A DNA stretch of 64,000 nt from Algoriphagus sp. AK58 (GTDB lineage: Bacteria; Bacteroidota; Bacteroidia; Cytophagales; Cyclobacteriaceae). The stretch covers positions 124,001 to 188,000 of the forward strand of contig NZ_QEIG01000013.1 in assembly GCF_014324365.1 (NCBI RefSeq), read 5' to 3'. The translations under genes were made by a program, and so were the position numbers. Below, piece by piece: positions 35,701-44,708 of this stretch. Under the pieces are notes generated by a model. The model was not told the origin of the DNA and ran no database searches. It saw only the letters and a program-made list of their open reading frames with translations. Every line of letters begins with the position of its first letter. The first letter of the stretch is position 1.

Positions 35701-36801
35701 CTATTTTCTAATCTTTCCCTTTTCCACCTCAAAAAAGAACACCTCCGCATCTAACTCTCCCAAAATACCTCTTGACCGCTCAGGTCTGGCATCGGTCAGG
35801 AAGATCTGTCCAAAGGTCCCCTTTGATACCAACTCCATCAGCTTGGCTATCCGGTCATCGTCGAGCTTGTCAAAGATGTCATCTAAAAGTAGCAAAGGTT
35901 TTTCTCCTTTGGCTTTTTCGAAAATCTGAAACTGCGCCAGCTTCAAGGCGATGATAAAGGACTTCTGCTGACCCTGACTCCCGATCTTGCGAAGCGGGTG
36001 CTCTCCTATCTGGAACTCAAAGTCGTCCTTGTGAATGCCCGCATTGCTGTTTTTGGTAGCAAGATCTTTTTGTCTCATACTCAGAAAGTACGCTTCAAAG
36101 TCTTCTCTTAGGGCTTCGGTTTCATAGATCACCTCCACTTTTTCCCTCCCGAGGGAGATCTCCTCGTAATACTTTTGAAGTACCGGCCCCATTTCGTTGA
36201 TCAGTTCTGCACGTTGATTTGCAAGCATTACACTGAAACGGATAAGTTCCTGATCGTAGCTTCCAAGCAAAGTCAAATCCCTCCTTCCCGTCTCTGCAAA
36301 CTGCTTCAGCAGGGCATTGCGTTGCTTAAGAAAATGATGGTAGCGAATCAGCTGATCGAGGTAGTTTCGGTCGAGTTGGGAGATGAGGCCGTCGAAAAAT
36401 TTCCTCCGCCCTTCACTGCCTCCTTTGATCAGTTCGGTATCGTCGGGGGCGATGAGGACGAGGGGAATGAGCCCTACATGCTCACTGCTCTTATCAAGTA
36501 TTTTGCCGTTTTGAAAGATTTGCTTCTTTTTCCCCGATTCAAAGGAGCACCGCACTTCCAGAGGTTTACCTTCGATTTGAAATTTACCTTTGATGGTAAA
36601 AAAAACCATCCCATGGGAAATATTCAGGCTATCACTGCTTTGGACAGCACTTTTAGTAAGGGAAAGGTAATGGACCCCATCAAGAATGTTGGTTTTCCCA
36701 CTGCCATTTAGCCCCAAAAGACAGTTGATCTGGGGGCTAAAGACCAGGCTGGTTTTAAGGTGATTTTTAAACTGGATGAGGTCTAGAGACTCCAGAATCA
36801 T
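35701..36801 (-). CDS. recF: DNA replication and repair protein RecF
   Basis: RecF is an SMC-like ATPase that helps load RecA at gaps with RecO and RecR. The 366-residue protein has Walker A GLNGSGKTN near residue 30, the QGQQKSFIIALKLAQ signature region and Walker B LLLLDDIFDKLD near 305. Its first residues MILESLDLIQFKNH are typical. The gene stands alone, away from dnaA/dnaN, and is divergent from pdhA. Confidence 0.95.
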   Translation of the reverse strand: MILESLDLIQFKNHLKTSLVFSPQINCLLGLNGSGKTNILDGVHYLSLTKSAVQSSDSLNISHGMVFFTIKGKFQIEGKPLEVRCSFESGKKKQIFQNGKILDKSSEHVGLIPLVLIAPDDTELIKGGSEGRRKFFDGLISQLDRNYLDQLIRYHHFLKQRNALLKQFAETGRRDLTLLGSYDQELIRFSVMLANQRAELINEMGPVLQKYYEEISLGREKVEVIYETEALREDFEAYFLSMRQKDLATKNSNAGIHKDDFEFQIGEHPLRKIGSQGQQKSFIIALKLAQFQIFEKAKGEKPLLLLDDIFDKLDDDRIAKLMELVSKGTFGQIFLTDARPERSRGILGELDAEVFFFEVEKGKIRK

Positions 36802-36851
36802 GAAGGCGGGGAATTATTTGAGTGGCATCCTGATTTTTAGGTCAGGATTAC

Positions 36852-36859
36852 TATATTTG
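36852..36859 (+). promoter_or_regulatory. Candidate -7 box of pdhA
   Basis: TATATTTG is an exact TAnnTTTG match 33 bases before the start codon. The -33 region is only T-rich. Confidence 0.5.
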
Positions 36860-36892
36860 GGGCCTAAATTAGCATATTTTGATTAGTACGAT

Positions 36893-37912
36893 ATGGCAAA
36901 GAAAACTGCAGCGGCTAAGTCCAAAGTGAAATATTCCAAAGACACCTATGCTTTCTGGTATGAAAGTATGCTCTTAATGAGACGGTTTGAGGAAAAAGCG
37001 GGTCAACTCTATGGCCAGCAAAAAATCAGAGGGTTCTGCCACCTATACATTGGACAGGAAGCTTGTGCATCCGGTGCGATTACCGCATTGACCAAAGATG
37101 ACAAGTGGATCACCGCCTATCGTTGCCATGCGCATCCTCTGGGATTGGGAACCGATCCGGGTGCAGTGATGGCCGAGCTTTTTGGTAAAGCAACTGGCAC
37201 GACCAAAGGAAAAGGTGGTTCCATGCACATATTTGACAAAGAGCGCAACTTCATGGGAGGCCATGGAATCGTAGGCGCTCAAGTACCGATGGGCTTGGGG
37301 ATCGGCTTTGCAGAAAAATATGCAGGCACCAAAAACGTCTGCATCACCAAAATGGGTGATGGTGCAGTACGTCAGGGAGCCGTGCACGAAGCATTCAACC
37401 TAGCTATGCTTTACAAGTCTCCGGTGATTTTTGTCATCGAAAACAACGGATATGCGATGGGTACTTCTGTATCCCGTACCTCCAATGTAACTGAGCTATA
37501 CAAAATCGGTGAAGCTTACGACATGCCATCTTTCCCTGTGGACGGAATGGACGTAGAAGCTATCCATGAGGCCGTATCTGAGGCAGCCGACCGAGCTAGA
37601 AGAGGAGACGGCCCGACCTTGTTGGAGTTCAGAACTTACCGATACAAAGGTCACTCCATGTCTGACCCTCAAAAGTACAGAACCAAAGAAGAAGTGGAGG
37701 AATACAAGCAGCGTGACCCAATCGAGCAAGTGCTCAAAACGATCCGGGACAATAACATCATGACAGAGGAAGAAATTGAGGCTGTGGTGAAAAAAGTGAA
37801 AAAGCAGGTGGATGATGCGGTGAAATTTGCCGAAGAGTCTCCTTGGCCTGATGGAATGGATGCTTTTAAAGAAGTGTATGTTCAGGAAGACTATCCATTT
37901 GTAATGGAATAA
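36893..37912 (+). CDS. pdhA: Pyruvate dehydrogenase E1 component, alpha subunit
   Basis: The E1 alpha subunit binds thiamine diphosphate and, with E1 beta, decarboxylates pyruvate in the complex that makes acetyl-CoA. The 339 residues include the ThDP/Mg motif GDGAVRQGAVHEAFNLA..ENNGYAMGTS, the RCHAHPLGLG loop and the phosphorylation-loop-like YRYKGHSMSDP. The beta subunit and E2 are not adjacent, so the complex genes are dispersed. A strong terminator follows. Confidence 0.93.
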   Translation: MAKKTAAAKSKVKYSKDTYAFWYESMLLMRRFEEKAGQLYGQQKIRGFCHLYIGQEACASGAITALTKDDKWITAYRCHAHPLGLGTDPGAVMAELFGKATGTTKGKGGSMHIFDKERNFMGGHGIVGAQVPMGLGIGFAEKYAGTKNVCITKMGDGAVRQGAVHEAFNLAMLYKSPVIFVIENNGYAMGTSVSRTSNVTELYKIGEAYDMPSFPVDGMDVEAIHEAVSEAADRARRGDGPTLLEFRTYRYKGHSMSDPQKYRTKEEVEEYKQRDPIEQVLKTIRDNNIMTEEEIEAVVKKVKKQVDDAVKFAEESPWPDGMDAFKEVYVQEDYPFVME

Positions 37913-37936
37913 TCAACTCCCTTTAAATCAAAGAAG

Positions 37937-37969
37937 GCCATGAAGTCTTTCGCACTTCATGGCTTTTTT
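37937..37969 (+). terminator. Terminator after pdhA
   Basis: GCCATGAAGT (37937-37946) pairs perfectly with ACTTCATGGC (37954-37963), followed by six T residues. The ORF track-like reading that starts in this hairpin is not a gene start. Confidence 0.9.
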
Positions 37970-37977
37970 GTTAGCGC

Positions 37978-38006
37978 TTGTGAATTTGATAAAAACCGTA
38001 TATTTG
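37978..38006 (+). promoter_or_regulatory. Promoter of the TPR protein gene
   Basis: TTG at 37978-37980, an 18-base spacer and TATATTTG at 37999-38006 match the consensus; the ATG at 38027 is 20 bases downstream. Confidence 0.75.
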
Positions 38007-38026
38007 CGACCGAAATTTTGAGTAAC

Positions 38027-38731
38027 ATGGCAACGAAGCAATCTAAAAAAGCAGACCAAAACGAACTTCTTGAAAACCCGGAAGTAATCGCAGAGCGAAT
38101 CGGTAGAGGTGAGGCTTTTTTGAAAGAAAATAGCAAGGTATTGGCAGGGGTAATTGCCGCTGCGGTGATTTTGATCGGTGGAATTCTTTTCTTCCAAATC
38201 AACAATCAAAACCAAAATGAAAAAGCACAGGCCGAAATGTTTCAGGCGGTGTATTTCTTTGAACAAGACAGCGTAGATTTTGCCCTGAATGGGGATGGAA
38301 TCAATAAGGGCTTGCTCACTATTGTGGAAGATTATCCCCGAACCGATGCAGCCAACTTGGCTCATTTCTACATTGGTTCCATTTACCTTTCCCAGAAGAA
38401 ATTTCAGGAGGCTTTGACTCATTTGGAAGAGTTTTCTGCGGACGATTATTTGGTTCAGGCAAAGGCATATTCTTTGATCGGAGACGCTAATCTTGAGTTG
38501 GGAAATGTAGACCAGGCAATTTCTAACTATACCAAGGCTGCCCGTACCAACGAAAACAAATTTATGACTCCAAAGTACCTGGCTAAGCTTGCTGTGGCAC
38601 AGGAGGAATCCGGAAAGATTGAAGATGCGATCAAGACGTATACTGAGATCGAGGAAAAATATTATGAATCATTTGAGTACGCTGCTGCTCGAAAACATAA
38701 AGCTCGCTTAGAAGGCCTTGCCGCTAAGTAA
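38027..38731 (+). CDS. Membrane-anchored tetratricopeptide repeat protein
   Basis: I start at the ATG at 38027 because the promoter and terminator lie just before it. The 234-residue protein has a charged N-terminus, one transmembrane segment (VLAGVIAAAVILIGGILFF, ~43-61) and then TPR-like helical pairs (AHFYIGSIYLSQKKFQEALTH, AYSLIGDANLELGNVDQAI, AKLAVAQEESGKIEDAIKT). It resembles the YfgM/BamD-like ancillary type, with the repeats facing the periplasm, possibly serving protein complex assembly. Its partner is unknown. Confidence 0.8.
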   Translation: MATKQSKKADQNELLENPEVIAERIGRGEAFLKENSKVLAGVIAAAVILIGGILFFQINNQNQNEKAQAEMFQAVYFFEQDSVDFALNGDGINKGLLTIVEDYPRTDAANLAHFYIGSIYLSQKKFQEALTHLEEFSADDYLVQAKAYSLIGDANLELGNVDQAISNYTKAARTNENKFMTPKYLAKLAVAQEESGKIEDAIKTYTEIEEKYYESFEYAAARKHKARLEGLAAK

Positions 38732-38754
38732 TGCTTCTTATGTATGCATACTAG

Positions 38755-38786
38755 AAGAGTAAGGCCCCTAGGTCTTACTCTTTTTT
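38755..38786 (+). terminator. Terminator after the TPR protein gene
   Basis: AAGAGTAAG (38755-38763) pairs with CTTACTCTT (38774-38782), then T residues. It lies only 30 bases before the ribH start, so ribH needs its own promoter or partial readthrough. Confidence 0.8.
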
Positions 38787-38815
38787 GTTTTACCCACTTT
38801 CAAAATCAACTATTC

Positions 38816-39292
38816 ATGGCAACCTCACTCAAAAGCCTAAGCGAGTACAGTTCAAAAAATATCGTAGACATCAGTGCAAAGAAGTTTGCCCTAGTAGTGT
38901 CTGAGTGGAATGAAGAAGTGACTGAAGCACTCTACTCCGGAGCTTATCAAACCCTAATTCAACATGGGGCAAAAAAAGAAAATATCATCCGAAAGAATGT
39001 TCCGGGCTCATTTGAGCTCTCCCTTGCAGCCCAATGGTGTGCACAGGATGAAACTATCGATGCGGTGATCTGCTTGGGTTGTGTGATCCAGGGGGAAACC
39101 CGCCACTTTGACTTTATCTGTGATGCAGTTGCACACGGTATCACCAATGTCAGCTTGAAATACAACAAGCCGGTGATTTTTGGAGTTTTGACCCCAAATA
39201 CGCAGCAGCAGGCTCTAGACCGTGCAGGAGGAAAACACGGAAACAAAGGCGATGAAGCTGCCATCACCGCCATTAAAATGCTCGGATTCTAA
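38816..39292 (+). CDS. ribH: 6,7-dimethyl-8-ribityllumazine synthase
   Basis: RibH makes the lumazine precursor of riboflavin from 5-amino-6-ribitylaminouracil and dihydroxybutanone phosphate. I use the ATG at 38816 (158 residues); a longer reading from 38744 would run through the terminator hairpin. Family marks are VPGSFELSLAAQWCA, LGCVIQGETRHFDFIC and PVIFGVLTPNTQQQALDRAGG. Other rib genes are not nearby. The next gene, an aspartate kinase, starts 30 bases later. Confidence 0.95.
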   Translation: MATSLKSLSEYSSKNIVDISAKKFALVVSEWNEEVTEALYSGAYQTLIQHGAKKENIIRKNVPGSFELSLAAQWCAQDETIDAVICLGCVIQGETRHFDFICDAVAHGITNVSLKYNKPVIFGVLTPNTQQQALDRAGGKHGNKGDEAAITAIKMLGF

Positions 39293-39322
39293 TCTCAAAC
39301 CTATTTATACGCTAGTTTAATT

Positions 39323-40648
39323 ATGAAAATCATGAAGTTTGGCGGAACCTCTGTGGGCCGTCCGGAGCGCATGCACCAAGTCAAAGACTTGATTACCCGT
39401 GGAGATGAACCTACCATCGTGGTGCTTTCTGCCTTGTCCGGTACTACCAATGCTTTGGTGGGTATCGGAGAAGCACTCGCATCGGGAAATAAGGCCTTGG
39501 CAAAAGAACGCATCGATACCTTGCATGCGCATTATTTGGCCTTCTATCCGGCACTTCTACAGACTGCCGAGGCAAAAGCAAAGGCAGAAGAAATCATAAA
39601 GGAGCACTTTGAGTTTTTGAATATTCTGTTGAAAATTTCTTTCAATGAGGCAATCAACCGCGATATTCTTGCTCAGGGAGAATTGCTTTCTACAAAGCTT
39701 TTCTACACGCTTTTGGGCGAATTGCAGATTCCTGCAGTATTTCTTCCTGCCTTGGATTTCATGAGTATTGATGAGAATTCTGAGCCGGAACTCCCTAAAA
39801 TCTCCGAAAAGCTGAAGGCGATTTTGGCTCAGTATCCAAACGAGCGCCTCTTCATCACCCAAGGCTATATCTGCAAAAACCACCGAAACGAGGTCGATAA
39901 CCTCAAGCGTGGAGGAAGTGACTATACGGCATCCTTGGTGGCTGCGGCAATCAATGCTTCCGTGTGCGAAATTTGGACAGACATTGACGGTATGCACAAC
40001 AATGACCCGAGAGTCGTAGACCGTACCCGTCCGATTGCAGAAATGTCTTTCGATGAAGCAGCTGAGCTAGCCTACTTTGGTGCCAAAATCCTTCATCCGG
40101 CATCCATTTGGCCAGCCCAGTTACACAACATTCCAGTAAAGCTGCTCAACACCATGCAGCCGGATGCTGGTGGAACGCTCATCAAAGCTGCAGTAGAGAC
40201 CACTGGGGTGAAGGCTATCGCAGCAAAAGACGGGATTACCGCCATTAAGATTAAATCCAGCCGAATGCTTTTGGCATATGGGTTTTTGAGGAGAATATTC
40301 GAAGTGTTTGAAAAATACAAAACACCAATCGATATGATTACTACCTCCGAAGTGGCCGTATCGGTGACCATCGATGATTTGAGTCATTTGGAGCAGATCC
40401 AAGCAGAGCTTCAGAGCTTCGGCACCGTTGAGATTGACCGCAACCAGGCGATCATTTGTGTGGTAGGCAATAAAGTAGCAGAAACCAAAGGAGCACTTCA
40501 GTCTGTGTTGGATTCCTTGATTGACATTCCTGTTCGCATGGTTTCTTTTGGAGGAAGTAAACACAATGTGTCCATCCTAGTAGATGCTCAGTATAAAACA
40601 CAAGCCTTGAAAAGCTTGAATGAGGGAGTATTTGACTGGAGTAATTGA
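39323..40648 (+). CDS. lysC: Aspartate kinase
   Basis: This enzyme phosphorylates aspartate as the first step to lysine, diaminopimelate, threonine and methionine. The 441-residue protein has the KFGGTSVG start motif, the substrate-binding GRGGSDYTAS-like KRGGSDYTASL, FGAKILHPASI, and a C-terminal pair of ACT domains (from about 310: SRMLLAYGFLRRIFEVFEKYKTPIDM) that usually give feedback control. It is a single-function kinase without homoserine dehydrogenase. A palindromic intergenic element follows. Confidence 0.93.
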   Translation: MKIMKFGGTSVGRPERMHQVKDLITRGDEPTIVVLSALSGTTNALVGIGEALASGNKALAKERIDTLHAHYLAFYPALLQTAEAKAKAEEIIKEHFEFLNILLKISFNEAINRDILAQGELLSTKLFYTLLGELQIPAVFLPALDFMSIDENSEPELPKISEKLKAILAQYPNERLFITQGYICKNHRNEVDNLKRGGSDYTASLVAAAINASVCEIWTDIDGMHNNDPRVVDRTRPIAEMSFDEAAELAYFGAKILHPASIWPAQLHNIPVKLLNTMQPDAGGTLIKAAVETTGVKAIAAKDGITAIKIKSSRMLLAYGFLRRIFEVFEKYKTPIDMITTSEVAVSVTIDDLSHLEQIQAELQSFGTVEIDRNQAIICVVGNKVAETKGALQSVLDSLIDIPVRMVSFGGSKHNVSILVDAQYKTQALKSLNEGVFDWSN

Positions 40649-40679
40649 AAAATTGCAAGGTTGAAACTTTAATTCCATT

Positions 40680-40748
40680 GTCACATTGAGCGAAGTCGAA
40701 ATGTGGTTGTTTTGAATAAAAATAGCCTTCGACTTCGCTCAGGCTGAC
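40680..40748. repeat. Palindromic intergenic element (GAGCGAAGTCGAA family)
   Basis: TGAGCGAAGTCGAA (40687-40700) has a perfect inverted copy TTCGACTTCGCTCA at 40728-40741, with outer GTCA/TGAC pairing at 40680-40683 and 40745-40748. Related fragments are at 41159-41170 and 51181-51199, so it belongs to a small dispersed family. Confidence 0.65.
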
Positions 40749-40794
40749 ATCACCAGGAATTTATGAGTTAATTCCAACATTAAAATTTAAGTCC

Positions 40795-41127
40795 ATGCAA
40801 ACCGATAAGCCCGGATTTCTTCAGCGCCTACAGACCAAATGGAAATTGGACAGCCTATTTCAGGTGGTGATGGTTTTGGTGGTATTTGCCTGCACTGGCT
40901 TTACTATCCTTTTTATCAAAAACCCAATCCTTGACTTTTTTGGGATTGAGCGGGGAGGAGGTCAGGGATTTGTCAATACAGTTTTGTACCTGCTTTTGGT
41001 TTTGCCACTCTACCAGATCATCCTGTTGATCTATGGGTTTATCTTTGGGCAGTTTAAATTCTTCTGGGAAAAGGAAAAGCAAATTTTCAGACGAATCGGA
41101 AAGCTTTTTGGGAAGAAAGAAAATTGA
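40795..41127 (+). CDS. Small membrane protein (DUF6787-like)
   Basis: The 110-residue protein has two transmembrane segments (FQVVMVLVVFACTGFTILFI and TVLYLLLVLPLYQIILLIYGFIFG) and a charged C-terminus with many Lys and Phe (FKFFWEKEKQIFRRIGKLFGKK). It looks like the DUF6787 family of Bacteroidota; function unknown. It is a single gene between two repeat-bearing gaps. Confidence 0.65.
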   Translation: MQTDKPGFLQRLQTKWKLDSLFQVVMVLVVFACTGFTILFIKNPILDFFGIERGGGQGFVNTVLYLLLVLPLYQIILLIYGFIFGQFKFFWEKEKQIFRRIGKLFGKKEN

Positions 41128-41140
41128 ATCTATCTGAAAT

Positions 41141-41277
41141 TTACGAATTACGAAACTCCGACTTCGCTCAGTACAAGTTTTTGATTTACGACATTTTGAA
41201 GAACCTCTATCATGATTTTCAATTGTTCAGATTTATGGATAGATGATTGAAGTCCGTTTGGATATCGTAAATCGTAA
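41141..41277. repeat. Inverted repeat pair around the recG 3' gap
   Basis: TTACGAATTACGA (41141-41153) and TCGTAAATCGTAA (41265-41277) are inverted copies with 12 of 13 bases complementary. Between them is a CGACTTCGCTCA fragment (41159-41170). The right arm ends shortly before the recG stop codon. Confidence 0.5.
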
Positions 41278-41292
41278 TTCTGAAATCGTCAA

Positions 41293-43407
41293 TCAACTGA
41301 TTCTGCTCCAATTCATCGCTGTTTTTTTCTGCTGCCTCACTTGTCTCAATATCGCAGCATTATCGGGCTGAGTGAGTTCAGGGTCATTGGCTAAAAGCTG
41401 CTGTGCGGCATCTCGGGCCAAAGTAAGGAGCGGGGCATCTTTGCTCAGATCAGCAATCAGTAAGTCTGTAATCCCGCTTTGCTGGGTACCCATCAAATCC
41501 CCCGGTCCTCTCAGCCTTAGATCTACATCGGCGATTTCAAAGCCATCGTTGGTGCGCACCATAGTTTCCAGTCGGATTCTAGACTCCTTGCTCAGCTCGT
41601 ATTTGCTCATCAGTACGCAGTAGCTCTGTTCTGCACCTCGACCTACGCGACCACGAAGCTGATGAAGCTGTGAAAGACCAAAACGTTCGGCATTTTCGAT
41701 TACCATCACGGAAGCATTGGGTACATTGACCCCCACTTCTATCACAGTTGTGGCTACCATAAAGTGGGTTTCGCCTTTGACAAAACGCTGCATTTCGAAG
41801 TCTTTGTCTTCGGCTTTCATGCCTCCATGCACAATACTGAGGTGGTATTGGGGAAAAGCACGGGCAATGCTCTCGTAGCCGTCCATCAGATTTTTCAAAT
41901 CCATCTTTTCGGATTCCTCGATCAGCGGGTATACGATGTAGACTTGCCTGCCTTTTTTAATTTCTTCATTAATAAAGCCAAAGACTTTCAGGCGATCCTT
42001 ATCGTATCGGTGAACGGTCTGGATCGGCTTTCTTCCCGCAGGCAATTCATCAATCACTGATACATCCAAGTCTCCGTAAAGCGTCATCGCCAAGGTTCTC
42101 GGAATTGGTGTCGCCGTCATCACGAGCACATGCGGGATAAACTCCTCATTTTTTGCCCAGAGCTTGGCTCTCTGTGCCACTCCAAAGCGATGCTGCTCGT
42201 CGACAATCGCCAAACCCAAATTTTGAAATTGAACCACGTCCTCGAGTAATGCATGGGTACCGATCAGGATTTTTAGTTCACCGGACAACAGTTGTTCATG
42301 AATGATTTTTCGTTCTGACTTTTTGGTCGAACCGGTCAATAGGGCAATGTTCAATCCCATCATTCGGGCGTAGTTTTTTAGCCCTTCGAAATGCTGTGTG
42401 GCCAAGATCTCTGTAGGGGCCATCAAGCAGGCCTGAGCGCCCGAGCTGATCGCTATGAGCATGCTGATAAAAGCCACCATGGTCTTGCCGCTCCCTACAT
42501 CACCCTGTACCAACCTGTTCATCTGCCGGCTGGACTTCATGTCTCCATAAATCTCCCGGATCACCCGCTTTTGGGCATTGGTGAGATCAAAAGGGATGTG
42601 GTTTTTATAAAAATCCGTCAGAAGATCGGTATTGGAAAGGATTTGACCACGGGATTTTTCCGTGCGGGTCACTTTCATCATCAGCAGGCGGAGCTGCAGG
42701 TAGAAAAACTCTTCAAACTTCAAACGCTTTCGGGCCCGATTTAGTAGCTCCGGTGACGTCGGGAAATGGATTTGACGAATGGCTTCTTGCTTCCCGATCA
42801 ACTGGTACTGATGGAGGATTTCGGGAGAAAGCGTTTCAGGGATCTGGGGAAAAACCAAGGGGACCAGCACTTCGAGAATTCTCGAAATGCCTTTGGAGTC
42901 CAGAAATTTTGCCCGTAGTTTTTCGGTGGTGGAGTAGACCGGCTGAAAGGTGTTTCGCTTCTCATTGGCAGCAGTGATCGGCTCCATCTCAGGATGGGCC
43001 ATGGTCCATTTGCGGCCATATTGAGCCGGTTTTCCGAAGAAGATGAACGCCGCTCCTATTGGCAGCTTTTTTACTACCCATTGGATTCCCTTAAACCAAG
43101 TCATCTCCATCTCCCCGGTTTCGTCAAAAACCTGAGCTACCAGTCTTTTTTTCCCACCTGCTCCGATCAGTTCCACATTCTTGATGCGAGCCATGACCTG
43201 CACGTTGTCGAGTTCGTCGTGGAGATCCCTAATTTTGAAAAACTTCGTGCGATCCTCGTAGCGAAAGGGATAGTGTTGGAGGAGGTCTCCATAAGTAAAG
43301 ATATTCAGCTCCTTATTTAGGAGTTCGGCTTTTTGGGGGCCGACACCTTTGAGGTATTCGATGCGGGTATCAAATATTCCGGTCAAGCGAGCTGAAGTTT
43401 GGGACAA
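41293..43407 (-). CDS. recG: ATP-dependent DNA helicase RecG
   Basis: RecG moves branches at stalled forks and Holliday junctions. The 704-residue protein has the N-terminal wedge/OB domain, Walker A GDVGSGKT at 302-309, the DEQH box at 403-406 (VDEQHRFGVAQR) and helicase motif VI QLRGRVGRG. It is complete. A phosphotransferase gene lies 66 bases upstream on the same strand and may share its transcript. Confidence 0.97.
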   Translation of the reverse strand: MSQTSARLTGIFDTRIEYLKGVGPQKAELLNKELNIFTYGDLLQHYPFRYEDRTKFFKIRDLHDELDNVQVMARIKNVELIGAGGKKRLVAQVFDETGEMEMTWFKGIQWVVKKLPIGAAFIFFGKPAQYGRKWTMAHPEMEPITAANEKRNTFQPVYSTTEKLRAKFLDSKGISRILEVLVPLVFPQIPETLSPEILHQYQLIGKQEAIRQIHFPTSPELLNRARKRLKFEEFFYLQLRLLMMKVTRTEKSRGQILSNTDLLTDFYKNHIPFDLTNAQKRVIREIYGDMKSSRQMNRLVQGDVGSGKTMVAFISMLIAISSGAQACLMAPTEILATQHFEGLKNYARMMGLNIALLTGSTKKSERKIIHEQLLSGELKILIGTHALLEDVVQFQNLGLAIVDEQHRFGVAQRAKLWAKNEEFIPHVLVMTATPIPRTLAMTLYGDLDVSVIDELPAGRKPIQTVHRYDKDRLKVFGFINEEIKKGRQVYIVYPLIEESEKMDLKNLMDGYESIARAFPQYHLSIVHGGMKAEDKDFEMQRFVKGETHFMVATTVIEVGVNVPNASVMVIENAERFGLSQLHQLRGRVGRGAEQSYCVLMSKYELSKESRIRLETMVRTNDGFEIADVDLRLRGPGDLMGTQQSGITDLLIADLSKDAPLLTLARDAAQQLLANDPELTQPDNAAILRQVRQQKKTAMNWSRIS

Positions 43408-43473
43408 AGCAAATTAAACCCTCAGGCATCCAAATGCCAAGGTTTTTGGAGATTGTCTTTCAGGAAAACTCCT

Positions 43474-44541
43474 TCAGTGAGCCTTGGTGATCTTATTCCA
43501 GATTTCTTGGAGTTCTTCACGTTGGTTTTGCTGGCTTTTGAGGAAAATCATTTGGTTTTTGGCCCTATGAAAGTTTTGTTCGGGATAGGTCACGCGATAG
43601 TAAATATTTCCCTGAAGGTGGTCCGTGAAAAAGCGCAAACCCATGATCAAGGTCATCACTTCACCAGAAAGAAGCAAGGAGTCTGCTTCCGAAGGAGTTG
43701 CCATGTCTTTTACACCTTCCCAATATCCTTTCAGAAGTTGCTCAAACAATTCAGTATCGAGATGTATACTCTTCCAATCGGTGTGAGTTTCCGGAAAGCT
43801 ACAAGCCACTGTCCGAACCAAATCTCCAAAATCATACATCAGGAATCCGCCCATCAGGGTGTCGAGGTCAATCAGGGCTACCACCCGCTCCAGGTTTTCT
43901 GAAAAAATGAGGTTGTTGATTTTGGTATCGTTGTGGGTGACTCTCAGCGGTAGCTTCCGGATTTGATTTAGGTACCAATCTACCAGTGGCTTTTGGCTTA
44001 GGTAGAAGTCCAGGATTTCCTGTTCTTCAGCAGTATTGCCAGATTTGGTTTTGGATACTTGGGCCAATTTTTCAAATCTCAAATCCAAGCGGTGGAAGTT
44101 TGGGATGGTTTCAAGCATTTGCTTAGCATCAACTTCTTCCGCCCATTTGGCAAATTCACCATAAGCCTTTGCAGCGATGTACGCTTGCATAGGATTTTCT
44201 ATTTGTTGCAAGGTTTTTCCTCGGACAAAGTCAAACAAGCGATAGTTGAGCCCATTGATTTCAGTTAAACCACTACCTGACTTGTTTTTGATTGGAAGAG
44301 GAAGTTGAAAAGGTAAGGGATGGTTTTCAGCATGCTGATAGAGCATAGATAGGTTGTGATCGATGCGATCAGGAAAGTTGAACACCGCCTGATTAAATCC
44401 CTGTAAAATCCATTTTTTGTCCCCTTGGGAAAGAAGTAGGGTTTCATGGATCAGACCTTCCCCAAAAGGAGTGATCCCTAGGGGAATATTTTGAAAAATA
44501 GAAAATGCCGAAGCTATTTGAGAAGTCAATGGAGAAAACAT
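43474..44541 (-). CDS. APH-family small-molecule kinase (N-acetylhexosamine kinase-like)
   Basis: The 355-residue protein is a phosphotransferase of the aminoglycoside phosphotransferase fold, with the catalytic loop THNDTKINNLIF (Brenner-like HxDxxxxN) and the metal-binding LIDLDTLMGG followed by YDFGDLVRT. The closest familiar relatives phosphorylate N-acetylhexosamines (NahK) or other small alcohols. Substrate cannot be read from the sequence, and antibiotic resistance is not implied. It lies upstream of recG. Confidence 0.8.
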   Translation of the reverse strand: MFSPLTSQIASAFSIFQNIPLGITPFGEGLIHETLLLSQGDKKWILQGFNQAVFNFPDRIDHNLSMLYQHAENHPLPFQLPLPIKNKSGSGLTEINGLNYRLFDFVRGKTLQQIENPMQAYIAAKAYGEFAKWAEEVDAKQMLETIPNFHRLDLRFEKLAQVSKTKSGNTAEEQEILDFYLSQKPLVDWYLNQIRKLPLRVTHNDTKINNLIFSENLERVVALIDLDTLMGGFLMYDFGDLVRTVACSFPETHTDWKSIHLDTELFEQLLKGYWEGVKDMATPSEADSLLLSGEVMTLIMGLRFFTDHLQGNIYYRVTYPEQNFHRAKNQMIFLKSQQNQREELQEIWNKITKAH

Positions 44542-44708
44542 GCTGCGAAAATAGGGAAGAAATAAAACTTTGTGTTTTTTGGAATCAGAAAAGGTAAAAT
44601 TGGAAAAGCCGTTTGTATTTCTTTGTGTTTTTCAAAAAAATTAAAAAAGATCTTGTCAATTAAAGAAAAAATTTCTGTTAATTGGACGCCAGTTTAATCC
44701 CAAACCCT

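Noticed and set aside
37940-38026. Upstream start for the TPR protein gene
   Set aside because: It begins inside the pdhA terminator and before the predicted promoter; the ATG at 38027 fits the promoter and the protein's anchor layout.
43474-44541. Aminoglycoside resistance gene
   Set aside because: The fold is shared, but the sequence looks more like sugar kinases of the NahK group, and there is no mobile or resistance context.
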